The notes under the pieces were generated by a model. The model did no database searches. It worked only from the letters and a program-made list of their open reading frames with translations, and had not been told where the DNA came from. Source: Anaerolineae bacterium (GTDB taxonomy: Bacteria > Chloroflexota > Anaerolineae > 4572-78 > J111). Taken from it: a stretch of 27,248 nucleotides of DNA. Every line of letters begins with the position of its first letter. Position 1 is the first letter of the stretch. The stretch spans positions 1 to 27,248 of the forward strand of contig JAKLJP010000071.1 in the NCBI GenBank assembly GCA_023151115.1. The letters run 5' to 3'. Shown here in pieces: positions 15,267 to 23,103 of the stretch. The translations under genes were made by a program, and so were the position numbers.

Positions 15267-16544
15267 TTGAGCAAGACAACCGACGCCGTAGAATTAGCCA
15301 CCCTTCAAGAAAAAATAAAAAACTTAGAGGTCAATTTTCAGGAAGCGCAGCATCGCATCGCGGTTTTGCATGTGGTGCATGAGGTGGCCGGGTCGCTGAC
15401 CTCTGAGTTAAATTTGGAGCCGCTGCTGCACAAAATTCTGGTGGCCGCCGTGGATGTCATGAACGCCTCGGCCGGCTCGCTGATTTTGCTCGACGAGCTG
15501 ACCGATGAATTAGTTTTTGCCGTGATTGAAGGCGGCGGCGGGGAGAACCTCAAAGGGGTGCGCATGGCCCGCGACAAAGGTATTGCCGGCTGGGTGGCTA
15601 CCCATCGCAAGCCCTTAATCGTGGATGACGTCAACAAGGACAACCGCTACTACCAGAGCATCGCCGACAGTTTCGACTTCAAGTTGACCTCGCTGCTGTG
15701 CGTACCGATGATCTCGCGTAATAAGCTGATTGGCGTGTTGCAGGTCTTACAGAGCAAGCCCGATCATTACTTTGGCGATTTGGACCAAAAACTGTTGACC
15801 ACCTTTGCCAATCAGGCCGCTATTGCCATCGAAAATGCCCGTTTATATGAAAGCCTCAAAGAAGAACGGGATCGCCTGGTGGTGGTCGAGGACGAAATTC
15901 GCAAGCGCCTGGCCCGTGATTTGCATGATGGGCCAACCCAGTTGTTGGCTTCGATTATTATGAGTCTGAACTTTACCAAAGAACTGATTAAGCGTGCCCC
16001 AGAGCACGCTCTGGACGAAATTGATTTGAACCTGAGCGTCTCGGAGAAGGCCCTGAAGCAGCTCCGCACCCTCCTGTTCGACCTCCGCCCGGTAATCCTG
16101 GAAACCCAGGGCCTTATCCCGGCGCTGGAGGTTTACGCCGAGCGGCTGGCCGAGACCGATAAACTCAACATCGTGTTAACCGTCGAGAAGGAATTTGAAC
16201 GGCTATCGCCCAAAGCGGAGGTGGCTATTTTTGCGGTCATTCAGGAAGCGGTCAACAACGCCAAAAAATATGCCCAGGCCTCACAGATAGATTTAATCCT
16301 GCAGCCCGACGAAAGCCAGGATACCTTGACCGTGTTAATCAAAGATAACGGGCTGGGTTTTGATGTCCATAAAGTCAAAGCGCGCTACGAAGAGCGCGGC
16401 AGCCTGGGCATGATTAATATGCAGGAACGTTCCAGCGCCATCAACGGCGTTTTTACCATCCATTCCGAGGTAGGCCAGGGGACCGAAGTGATCCTCACCT
16501 TACCTCTCCGTGAGAATCTCTTGAGCAATTCGAAGGATATGTAA
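15267..16544 (+). CDS. GAF-domain sensor histidine kinase, NarL-type (HisKA_3)
   Basis: A soluble 425-residue kinase. A short coiled coil (about 8-40) precedes a GAF domain (48-193, RIAVLHVVHEVAGSL to IENARLYESL). The dimerisation/phosphoacceptor helix ARDLHDGPTQLLASI follows, with His220. The HATPase domain has its N box EAVNNAKKYA (Asn330/331), G1 box DNGLGFD (360-366) and G2 box GSLGM. No membrane segment is present, so the signal is cytosolic. The start is uncertain: TTG 15267, preceded by CAGGG, gives a natural beginning MSKTTDAVE; frames from ATG 15156 or 15189 run through the hairpin leader. No response regulator is adjacent. DUF3307 follows after five bases. Confidence 0.88.
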   Translation: MSKTTDAVELATLQEKIKNLEVNFQEAQHRIAVLHVVHEVAGSLTSELNLEPLLHKILVAAVDVMNASAGSLILLDELTDELVFAVIEGGGGENLKGVRMARDKGIAGWVATHRKPLIVDDVNKDNRYYQSIADSFDFKLTSLLCVPMISRNKLIGVLQVLQSKPDHYFGDLDQKLLTTFANQAAIAIENARLYESLKEERDRLVVVEDEIRKRLARDLHDGPTQLLASIIMSLNFTKELIKRAPEHALDEIDLNLSVSEKALKQLRTLLFDLRPVILETQGLIPALEVYAERLAETDKLNIVLTVEKEFERLSPKAEVAIFAVIQEAVNNAKKYAQASQIDLILQPDESQDTLTVLIKDNGLGFDVHKVKARYEERGSLGMINMQERSSAINGVFTIHSEVGQGTEVILTLPLRENLLSNSKDM

Positions 16545-16549
16545 GCAAC

Positions 16550-17314
16550 ATGGACCTGGCCCTCTCCTTCTTCTTACGCCTCATGTTGGGCCACATGATC
16601 GGCGATTTCGTTTTACAACCCTACTGGCTGGTTTTAGCTAAACGTAAAGGCTGGCCGGGTCTGATCATTCATGTCGGTGTTGTCACCTTTATTACCGCCA
16701 TTTTGGCCTGGAACACCTTGCCTATCTGGTGGGTCTGGATGATTGTTTTGTTTCTGGGTCACCTTTTTATTGACCAATTTCGCACCTTTGTTTTTACCGA
16801 TAACAGTAAAGGGAAGGGGCTACTATTACTCATCCTGGACCAGATTGCCCATCTCATCCTGATCATTCTGATTGCCTGGGTGGCTACCGGCTGGACCCCC
16901 GCCGACTTGCAGCTTTTGTGGACGCCCACCGCCCTCAACCAGTATCGGCTAATGGCTTATCTGATCGGCTTGGCTACCGTGATTGGCGTAGCCCCGGTTT
17001 TGGAAGCCGAGGTTTCCGTAGCCGTTCTGGCGACCCAGGGTACCGAAATCAAACAGACGGTGGCCATCAACACGCTGGACCGGGTTCTCGGTGGGGTGGA
17101 GCGGACCGTCGCCACCTTGCTGCTGCTGCTGGGGTACGGCCTGTTTACCCCGCTGGTCTTTTTGCCCCGGCTGGCCCTGATGATCTACCAGGGCCAGGCC
17201 ATGACCAATCGTACCACGATGATTACCAAAGTGGCGACCAGTTTTGCTACAGCGATTATTGTGGGCCTGGTGCTTTACAACATCCCCATGCCGCTGATTT
17301 TTTTATCCTCGTGA
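16550..17314 (+). CDS. DUF3307 family integral membrane protein
   Basis: A 254-residue protein with about seven hydrophobic segments. The conserved polar motifs of DUF3307 are present: GHMIGDFVLQPYWLV at the N-terminus, IIHVGVV, GHLFIDQFR and LDQIAHLIL. Function is unknown in the family. It starts five bases after the kinase stop with a weak GGAT ribosome binding site inside the kinase end, so it is co-transcribed and possibly translationally coupled. The context suggests a role linked to the sensor, but that is inference only. Confidence 0.82.
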   Translation: MDLALSFFLRLMLGHMIGDFVLQPYWLVLAKRKGWPGLIIHVGVVTFITAILAWNTLPIWWVWMIVLFLGHLFIDQFRTFVFTDNSKGKGLLLLILDQIAHLILIILIAWVATGWTPADLQLLWTPTALNQYRLMAYLIGLATVIGVAPVLEAEVSVAVLATQGTEIKQTVAINTLDRVLGGVERTVATLLLLLGYGLFTPLVFLPRLALMIYQGQAMTNRTTMITKVATSFATAIIVGLVLYNIPMPLIFLSS

Positions 17315-17341
17315 ACAGTAAGTCAATGTCGGTAAGCCAAG

Positions 17342-17389
17342 CATCCTGAGTAGCGCGTATTGAAGCTGCGTCCTGAGCTTGCCGAAGGG
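17342..17389. repeat. TCCTGAG..GAAG repeat at the 5' end of the truncated gene
   Basis: CATCCTGAGTAGCGCGTATTG, split over 17342-17362, and GTCCTGAGCTTGCCGAAGG (17370-17388) are two forms of a word that is frequent in intergenic DNA of environmental bacteria. This frequency is from general experience and was not searched. Here it provides the apparent start of the following coiled-coil frame. Confidence 0.5.
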
Positions 17390-17701
17390 GGTGCGAGGCT
17401 GGAAACTCAACTGACCCAAGAAAATGATCCCCAGGTGCGCGGCCAACTGGAACGAACTCTGACCAATCGGCGCAACCAGTTGGCCTCGCTGGAGCGATTG
17501 CAAAACACCATGAAGCGGGCGGAAATCCAAATCGAAAGCACGCTGTCGGCCCTGGGAACGATCTATTCTCAGCTCCTCACCGGCGAATCCACCGACCATG
17601 TGGCCGATTACAGCCGTCTATCGGCGGAGGTAGACGAGGAAGTGCGCTTATTGCAGGATCGGTTGGAGGCGTTGGAAGAGGTTAAGTTGGGCCGGGTGTG
17701 A
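17360..17701 (+). pseudogene. Truncated coiled-coil protein gene (C-terminal part)
   Basis: The frame reads a charged, mostly helical coiled coil (LETQLTQENDPQVRGQLER, TLSALGTIYSQLL, LLQDRLEALEEV) that looks like the C-terminal part of a longer protein. Its first ten or so codons (KLRPELAEGG) are a translation of a TCCTGAGCTTGCCGAAG repeat. A TAG at 17351 closes the frame upstream, and no ribosome binding site precedes the TTG. The likely history is loss of the 5' part with a repeat at the breakpoint. A genuine 113-residue gene starting at TTG 17360 cannot be excluded. I do not recognise the family. Confidence 0.55.
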
Positions 17702-17733
17702 GCTTTACAATTGGTAACTGTTCAGCCCCAAAG

Positions 17734-17810
17734 TCATTTCGAGGCCGTCGGCCGAGAAATCTCTGGAGCGCCGCATAAGCATAAGAGATTTCTCCCTTCG
17801 GTCGAAATGA
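17734..17810. repeat. TCATTTCGAG palindrome, copy 3
   Basis: The left arm is TCATTTCGAGG to CGAGAAATCTCT (17734-17764). The right arm is AGAGATTTCTC to GTCGAAATGA (17784-17810). It is the same family as 2738-2835, 15 kb away. It lies between the convergent truncated gene and parB and could limit read-through. Confidence 0.8.
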
Positions 17811-17826
17811 CATGTATGAGCAATTA

Positions 17827-18708
17827 CTACAACTGCTCATCCTTCCCTAAAATCGCGTCAAAAATGGCCTGCAGTTCTTCCTGGGAATAAAAATGGATCA
17901 CCAGCCGGCCCGATTGATCTTCAGAACGATTTAGTTCAATCCGGGTACCGAGTTTCGACTCAAATTTGGCCAGCATGGTTTTATCATGGGGGGTAAGCGG
18001 GGGGCGTTTGGGTTTAGCTTCGGCATCGCCCAGCAACAGTTGGCGGGCCAGGGCTTCGGTCTGGCGGACGTTGAGACCGCGATTGATCACGGTGGTCAAC
18101 AAACTTAATTGATCACGCCCCTTTTTGAGGCTCAACAGAGCGCGGGCATGCCCTTCCGAGATTTCCCCGGACGCCAGGGCGACTCTGGCCTCTTCCGGCA
18201 AATTGAGCAGCCGGACGATATTGGCGACGGCGGTGCGGCTTTTGCCGACTCGCTCAGCCACAGCTTCCTGGGTTAAACCAAATTCCTCCATCAATTGGGC
18301 GTAAGCCTCGGCTTCTTCCAGCGGATTCAGGTCGGCCCGCTGAATATTTTCCACCAAAGCTAATTCCAACATCTGCTGCGGGCTGGTCTCTTTGACAATC
18401 ACCGGCACGGTGGTCAAACCGGCCAGTTGGCTGGCTCGCCAGCGCCGTTCCCCGGCAATCAGTTGGTAGCCGCCCCCCACCCGCGTCACAATCAATGGCT
18501 GGATTAGGCCGTGCGCCGCAATCGAAGCGGCCAATTCTTGTAGCTTCTCCGGGTTTATGGTCTGGCGGGGCTGGTGGGGATTGGGCGAGATGTGATCCAC
18601 CGGAATTTCAACCGCGCCGGCCTGCACTTCTGAACTGGCCGGTCTGGTGATCGTTGTCGGGATCAGCGCTTCCAGGCCCTTGCCCAACCCGCGTTTTTTG
18701 GTCATCAT
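17827..18708 (-). CDS. parB: Chromosome partitioning protein ParB
   Basis: ParB binds parS near the origin, uses CTP to spread as a clamp and loads SMC. The 293-residue protein has the N-terminal KKRGLGKGLEALIP, the CTPase domain with ISPNPHQPRQTI and GERRWRA, a central HTH (LTQEAVAERVGKSRTAVANIVRLL) and a C-terminal dimer domain. ATG 18708 follows GAGGAAGG by five bases; ATG 18705 is also possible. parA lies upstream but is separated by a 210-base nested palindrome instead of the usual tight junction. No parS consensus was seen in the window. Confidence 0.95.
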   Translation of the reverse strand: MMTKKRGLGKGLEALIPTTITRPASSEVQAGAVEIPVDHISPNPHQPRQTINPEKLQELAASIAAHGLIQPLIVTRVGGGYQLIAGERRWRASQLAGLTTVPVIVKETSPQQMLELALVENIQRADLNPLEEAEAYAQLMEEFGLTQEAVAERVGKSRTAVANIVRLLNLPEEARVALASGEISEGHARALLSLKKGRDQLSLLTTVINRGLNVRQTEALARQLLLGDAEAKPKRPPLTPHDKTMLAKFESKLGTRIELNRSEDQSGRLVIHFYSQEELQAIFDAILGKDEQL

Positions 18709-18726
18709 AAACACCTTCCTCAAAAG

Positions 18727-18934
18727 TCACAGGGTAGCAAGTAGCAGGGTAGCAAATATAAGGCAGTTCCAAGATTTAAATTAACCAAAACGTCTTGCGT
18801 CTCGCTTGCGTGCCTATGGCGGCGTGTTCCGTCTGCTTTACCTCACGCAAGACGCAACACGAATATTGAGTAATTATTTTCTTGGAGTTGCCTAAGATGC
18901 AAGTTTTTCTGCTACCTGCTACTTTGCTACCTGC
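18727..18934. repeat. Nested palindrome between parA and parB
   Basis: Three nested inverted pairs: outer GGTAGCAAGTAGCAGGGTAGC (split across 18733-18753) with GCTACCTGCTACTTTGCTACC (18911-18931); middle AAGGCAGTTCCAAG (18760-18773) with CTTGGAGTTGCCTAA (18881-18895); inner CGTCTTGCGT (18791-18800) with ACGCAAGACG (18845-18854), perfect. The right outer arm includes the last codons and TAG stop of parA. TCACAGGGTAGCA at 18727-18739 is identical to the edge of the repeat at 23100. Confidence 0.75.
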
Positions 18935-19713
18935 TTCCGCACCCGGCTCAATAATTCTTCCGTCAACGCTTGATAGGCTTTACAGCCGGCTGAGTCAGGC
19001 GCATAGGCCAGAATATCCTCACCGTAACTGGGAGCTTCGCTCAAGCGGATGTTGCGCGGGATGATGGTTTTGAAGATTTGCTCCGGGAAGTGTTGGCGCA
19101 CCTCGTTGACCACATCCATGGCCAGGTTGGTCCGGCTGTCGAACATGGTCATCACCACCCCGGCTACCTGCAACTGGGGGTTGAGATTGTCGCGCACCAG
19201 GTTGACAGTATGGACCAGTTGGCCCAATCCTTCCAACGGCAGGTACTCGCACTGCACCGGAATAATCACCCCATGGGTCGAGGCAGTCAAAGCGTTGACA
19301 GTCAACAGCCCCAGGCTGGGTGGGGTGTCAATAAAAATAAAATCATAATCCGCCAGAATGGGTTTCAACATCTTTTGCAGCAAGGTTTCGCGGGCCAGTT
19401 GCTGCACCAATTCCACTTCGGCGGCGGCCAGTTCGGGCGAGGCGGGTAAAATAGACAGCCGTTCCCGGCTGGTAGCCTGGACAATTTCATGGGCTGGAAC
19501 TCTGTTAACCAGCCCATCATACAGCGAGGGCGCTTCGTCGGCCAGCTTGACCCCCAGGCTGGAAGTGGCATTGGATTGCGGGTCGGCGTCTACAATCAAA
19601 ACCCGCGCTTTGCGGGCGGCAATAAACGCAGCCAGGTTGACGGCAGTGGTAGTTTTTCCAACCCCGCCTTTTTGATTGGCAATGGTATAGACAAAGGCCG
19701 CACGGTCAGTCAT
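18919..19713 (-). CDS. parA: Chromosome partitioning ATPase ParA/Soj
   Basis: A 264-residue deviant Walker ATPase that moves ParB-parS complexes and, as Soj, can act on DnaA. Walker A is [16 protein letters not shown] (16-31) with the signature Lys, [17 protein letters not shown] is the Walker A' region, and [18 protein letters not shown] is Walker B. The ATG start has no obvious ribosome binding site. The final residues KQVAK and the TAG are read from the GGTAGCAAAGTAG palindrome arm, so the original C-terminus was probably altered when the repeat arrived. A promoter candidate lies just upstream. Confidence 0.95.
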   Translation of the reverse strand: MTDRAAFVYTIANQKGGVGKTTTAVNLAAFIAARKARVLIVDADPQSNATSSLGVKLADEAPSLYDGLVNRVPAHEIVQATSRERLSILPASPELAAAEVELVQQLARETLLQKMLKPILADYDFIFIDTPPSLGLLTVNALTASTHGVIIPVQCEYLPLEGLGQLVHTVNLVRDNLNPQLQVAGVVMTMFDSRTNLAMDVVNEVRQHFPEQIFKTIIPRNIRLSEAPSYGEDILAYAPDSAGCKAYQALTEELLSRVRKQVAK

Positions 19714-19747
19714 GGGTTAAAAGTTGCAGGTTGAATGTTGAGTGTTG

Positions 19748-19776
19748 ATTGTAGCATAGGCCAGGATGACAAACAA
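19748..19776 (-). promoter_or_regulatory. Candidate parA promoter
   Basis: On the minus strand, TTGTTT (19776-19771) and TACAAT (19753-19748) are 17 bases apart, and 35 bases before the parA ATG. The spacer also carries a TTGAATGTTGAGTGTTGA word. Confidence 0.45.
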
Positions 19777-19797
19777 AACAGACAGGAATTAAAGCGA

Positions 19798-20655
19798 TTA
19801 AACGTTTTCAACCGGATGCCGGGCGATATAGGCTTCGACTTCAGCCCGGGCCGGGATACCTTCGGGGCCAGCGCGCTCGATGGCCATGGAGGCAAAAACG
19901 TTGGCAAAATAGGCCGAGTGCCACAGGTCATCTGTTTCGTGGTAACGGATGAAAAAAGCGGCGGCAAAAACATCACCGGCGCCGGTGGGGTCGCTGGGTG
20001 TGGCGGGACGGGGTGGCACAGCCAAACGCTGCCCCTGGTGAAAAACAGTGCAGCCTTCTTTATCTTGGGTTACAATCAAAATGGAGGTTTGGCCGGCCCA
20101 TTTCTCAGCAATGGCCCAATTACCTTCAATATCTTCAATGCTGATAACGGTCGCCCGAACCCGGGGGAGAATCTCCGCTGCGCCCTGCCAATCGCCCAGC
20201 GAGACAACTCCTTCAGCATCCCACTGCCGCAGCCAGCCCTGGGGAGTCGTCACCAGCAGCGAGTTTTCAAACAAACGGGTCACGCCGGCCTCCACATCCT
20301 GCGCCAGAGGACAGAGGTGAACCAGCGAGATATTCCGGCAGTCGGGGGGAATATCGGCCGGGCCAATGGAACGGGCGATGGGCCCAACCGTTTGCTGCCG
20401 GCCTTGTGGGGTATAAACATTGCGGAAGGTGGTTGTAGCGGCAGAAGGTAGAATGTGCCATTGCGCATCGGCCAGAAAGGGGGGCGGAACAAAATCGGGG
20501 GCGGCGGCGGTAATAATGACCGGCTGCCAGCCCAATCGTTTGACCACAGAACCGGCATAGGTCACGGTACCGCCAATGGTGAAGCGGTCGTGTGGGAGCA
20601 AATCTTTGGTTACGGTTCCTACCAAAAGATAGGGGGGCTGGACGTTTTGGGTCAT
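19798..20655 (-). CDS. PfkB-family carbohydrate kinase
   Basis: A 285-residue ribokinase-type sugar or nucleoside kinase. GGTVTYAGSVVKRLG (29-42) is the substrate-side glycine region, and DPTGAGDVFAAAF (222-234) is the PfkB signature 2 with catalytic Asp228. The usual di-Gly lid and N-terminal lid strands are short, so the protein is slightly smaller than the typical 300-330 residues. The substrate cannot be predicted. The start ATG 20655 has only a weak GAG upstream. It occupies the place between jag and parA where many bacteria have mnmE, mnmG and rsmG, but it is separated from jag by a terminator. Confidence 0.86.
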   Translation of the reverse strand: MTQNVQPPYLLVGTVTKDLLPHDRFTIGGTVTYAGSVVKRLGWQPVIITAAAPDFVPPPFLADAQWHILPSAATTTFRNVYTPQGRQQTVGPIARSIGPADIPPDCRNISLVHLCPLAQDVEAGVTRLFENSLLVTTPQGWLRQWDAEGVVSLGDWQGAAEILPRVRATVISIEDIEGNWAIAEKWAGQTSILIVTQDKEGCTVFHQGQRLAVPPRPATPSDPTGAGDVFAAAFFIRYHETDDLWHSAYFANVFASMAIERAGPEGIPARAEVEAYIARHPVENV

Positions 20656-20693
20656 GTTATCAGCTCGATTCTCTCAGTTAGGTAAGGCACACA

Positions 20694-20716
20694 AAACCCA
20701 CCGCAGGGGTGGGTTT
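20694..20716 (-). terminator. Intrinsic terminator of the rpmH-jag operon
   Basis: Read on the minus strand, AAACCCACC, loop CCTGC, GGTGGGTTT continues as TGTG, giving a nine-pair stem ending in TTTT. It lies 37 bases after the jag stop. Confidence 0.75.
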
Positions 20717-20752
20717 GGAAATAAGGTATGCCTTTGATAAGCGAACAACAGC

Positions 20753-21535
20753 TTACTTGGGAATAATAGTTACTTTGCGATTATCATCGCTGCCGACGCT
20801 CTTGGTGGTCACTGCCGGGTGATCTCTTAAGGTAATATGGATAATGCGGCGCTCATGGGCGGGCATGGCTTCCAGCACCATCTTTTTGCGGCTGGCGGTC
20901 ACACGCTCGGCCATCTTCTCAGCCATTTGGCGCAGCGATTGGCGGCGGCGCACCCGGTAAGACTCGACATCCACTACAATTGGCAACCAGCTATTCAGCT
21001 CTTTGCTGACCATCAGCCGGACCATATCTTGCAGCGCCTGGAGTGTTTCGCTGCGCCGGCCAATCAAGATACCCAAATCGCCGCCGGTAATATCCAAAAC
21101 CAGGGGCGGCATTTCACCTACTTCGACCAAATCTGTGCCTCGGCGATAGGTTACGGTGGCTTGAATGCCCATAAGCTCAAGCAGCTTGGCTAAAAAGCGG
21201 ACGGACATCTCGCCAATTTCCGCCTCGCGGCCGGCTTCAGATTGAGATGGATCAGGCTGGCTCGGCTCAGCAGGTGTTTCAATGGGGGCAGCGGGTTTAC
21301 TGGCAGCAACTGGGGGGGCAGAAGCGGGTTGAAGATTTTCCGGCTGGCCCTGGCTGCGGGGAATCAACCGAACTTGAGCATCTTCAGAGCCTATCCCAAA
21401 AACACCACGTTTTCCTTCTTTTACAATTTCAACATCAACCTGCTCGCGGCTGAGGCCCAACTGAGCCAATCCTTGCTCAATGGCCTCATCAATTGTTTTA
21501 GCGCTTACGTCTAGACTTTCGTTTTGCTTTGACAT
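20753..21535 (-). CDS. jag: RNA-binding protein Jag (KhpB/SpoIIIJ-associated)
   Basis: A 260-residue RNA-binding partner of the YidC locus. The N-terminal Jag_N domain (SLDVSAKTIDEAIEQGL to GKRGVFGIGSEDAQVRLI) is joined by an Ala/Pro/Glu-rich linker to a KH domain (GGDLGILIGRRSETLQAL) and an R3H domain (MPAHERRIIHITL). ATG 21535 has AAGAG about five bases upstream. Its start lies inside yidC: the two genes overlap by 38 bases, so translation is coupled. Order and strand follow the conserved rnpA-yidD-yidC-jag block. Confidence 0.94.
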   Translation of the reverse strand: MSKQNESLDVSAKTIDEAIEQGLAQLGLSREQVDVEIVKEGKRGVFGIGSEDAQVRLIPRSQGQPENLQPASAPPVAASKPAAPIETPAEPSQPDPSQSEAGREAEIGEMSVRFLAKLLELMGIQATVTYRRGTDLVEVGEMPPLVLDITGGDLGILIGRRSETLQALQDMVRLMVSKELNSWLPIVVDVESYRVRRRQSLRQMAEKMAERVTASRKKMVLEAMPAHERRIIHITLRDHPAVTTKSVGSDDNRKVTIIPK

Positions 21536-22847
21536 TGGCACTCTTATTATTCTCTTCCGGCTCGGCTGCAATGGGACCGGTCGTAACCGAGGCGCTGAGC
21601 GGCTTTCCCACCGAAGCTGTCGCCGGTTTAAGGTTATTTTGCGTAAAGTACTGTTGGGCTAAAGCTAAAATGTTGCTGGTGAACCAATATAAGGTTAAGC
21701 CCGAAGGCACAATCAATGAAAAATAGCCAAACATAATCGGCATAATTTTCATCATGGATTGCATCGAAGCCTGCTGCGGGTCGGGGTTAGGGGGGGTCAT
21801 CATCTGCTGCATGTAATACTGGGATACTAATAGCAGGATCGGCAGAACCAAATAAGCTAATGACTCAGTCCAGGGCAATTGCCATAACCAGGGAGGTATG
21901 ATATCCCCACTTTGGGATACGGGGGGGCCGGCCAGGCTGGGGATCCACATAAATCCTTCGTAGAGCAGGCCTTCATTTGAGAGTTGGGTGAGCGCTTGAT
22001 ACAGGGCAAACCAAATGGGCATCTGGACGAGGGTAGGTAAACACCCGCCCAGAGGGTTAACCCCGGCCTCTTTATACATCGCCATCTGCTCCTGAGCCAG
22101 CTTTTCCCGGTCGTTCTTGTATTTCTCTTGCAGTTCCTTCATCCGTGGCTGTAAATCCTGCATAGCCTTGGATGATTTTATTTGTTGCATATTTAACGGG
22201 AAGGTGGCCAGTCGGACCAGAATGGTGAAAATAATAATCGAAAAACCAAAAGCGTAGGGTACCCCCCAGTTTTTCAAAATAGTATCCAAATAGATCAGGG
22301 ACAGGGCGATAAAATTAACAAAAGCGCCCCAGATACCTGGGTCTTTGGGCTGGGTGGTAACAGATGCGCCGGCTTCAAGATGGGTTTCACCAAATTCCAG
22401 CCGGGCCACATTGTTAAGGGTTTCACCCGGCGCAGCGGTCGAAGGGGGTATGCCATAATAAATAATGCTGGCTTTTTGACCCTGCGGCAAATTTCCCGAC
22501 CAGGAGAGTACATTATTAGCGGTATCAAATGTACCCACGGTGGCCGAAATGATATGTCCATGCAGGGCCAGGGCCAATCCTTCCGGCATAGCATCGGTCA
22601 GGTTAAAATCAATAGCCCGGTTACTTTGGTTGTCAACTGTCACCGTAAAAGTAACCACCTGGCCTAATTGAATAGTATCGGAACTGGCCTTCTTCTCTAA
22701 ACTTACGCCATTGGCTTGAGCCACCGGGCTTAAAACAACAGCTTGCTCCTGGTCGGGAGAAGCTGCAACTATGGGCTTAAACAACGCTAAAAATGAAATA
22801 AGTCCAACAATAACCAGGGGTAAAATGAACAGCTTTATAGATTTCAC
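21498..22847 (-). CDS. yidC: Membrane insertase YidC with an extracytoplasmic DUF11 domain
   Basis: A 449-residue YidC/Oxa1/Alb3 insertase. The first membrane segment (5-29) is followed by about 120 exported residues (46-166) with the DUF11 pattern: LGQVVTFTVTVDNQS, LTDAMPEGL, VLSWSGNLPQGQ, then GETLNNVARLEFG. The insertase core begins near residue 178 and includes the conserved Arg212 in IFTILVRLATFPLN, the cytoplasmic helical hairpin (MKELQEKYKNDREKLAQE), LVQMPIWFALYQAL and a very basic tail (KAKRKSRRKR) for ribosome contact. GTG 22847 with AAAGAG seven bases upstream gives MKSIKLFILP; a longer frame from 22943 would overlap yidD. DUF11 takes the place of the P1 domain of Gram-negative YidC. 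Confidence 0.92.
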   Translation of the reverse strand: MKSIKLFILPLVIVGLISFLALFKPIVAASPDQEQAVVLSPVAQANGVSLEKKASSDTIQLGQVVTFTVTVDNQSNRAIDFNLTDAMPEGLALALHGHIISATVGTFDTANNVLSWSGNLPQGQKASIIYYGIPPSTAAPGETLNNVARLEFGETHLEAGASVTTQPKDPGIWGAFVNFIALSLIYLDTILKNWGVPYAFGFSIIIFTILVRLATFPLNMQQIKSSKAMQDLQPRMKELQEKYKNDREKLAQEQMAMYKEAGVNPLGGCLPTLVQMPIWFALYQALTQLSNEGLLYEGFMWIPSLAGPPVSQSGDIIPPWLWQLPWTESLAYLVLPILLLVSQYYMQQMMTPPNPDPQQASMQSMMKIMPIMFGYFSLIVPSGLTLYWFTSNILALAQQYFTQNNLKPATASVGKPLSASVTTGPIAAEPEENNKSANVKAKRKSRRKR

Positions 22848-22893
22848 GACTAAACTCTTTCCATCCTCCTCAACAAACAACCGAACGTCGTCA

Positions 22894-23103
22894 TTACGGT
22901 ACAGGATCGTATCCACCGGGATGAAAGGGATGACAGCGGCCAATCCGTTTGACGGCCAGCCAGCCCCCCCTGATCAGCCCATACTTTTCTATAGCTTCAT
23001 AACTATAATGGGAACAGGTTGGGTAAAACCGGCACGCCGGCGGCAGTGCCGACGATATAAACTTTTGATAAAACCGGATCAAGATTAAAGCTAAGTACTT
23101 CAC
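22894..23103 (-). CDS. yidD: YidD family membrane protein insertion efficiency factor
   Basis: A 69-residue amphipathic protein that assists YidC. It shows the whole family core: [34 protein letters not shown] and [13 protein letters not shown], read in pieces, with all Cys residues of the pattern (CRFYPTC, RCHP). The start is GTG 23103. No ribosome binding site is visible, because the bases upstream are the TACCCTGCTACCCTG repeat that also ends rnpA. The GTG itself lies in TCACAGGGTAGCA, a string shared with the repeat next to parB. Confidence 0.93.
   Translation of the reverse strand: MKYLALILIRFYQKFISSALPPACRFYPTCSHYSYEAIEKYGLIRGGWLAVKRIGRCHPFHPGGYDPVP

Noticed and set aside
18700..19800. 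A parS site near parAB
   Set aside because: No match or near match to the TGTTTCACGTGAAACA consensus was found by eye; the palindromes present are word repeats.
22848..22943. Longer YidC starting at 22943
   Set aside because: The extension lies in the yidD coding region, has no signal character, and GTG 22847 has better spacing to AAAGAG.
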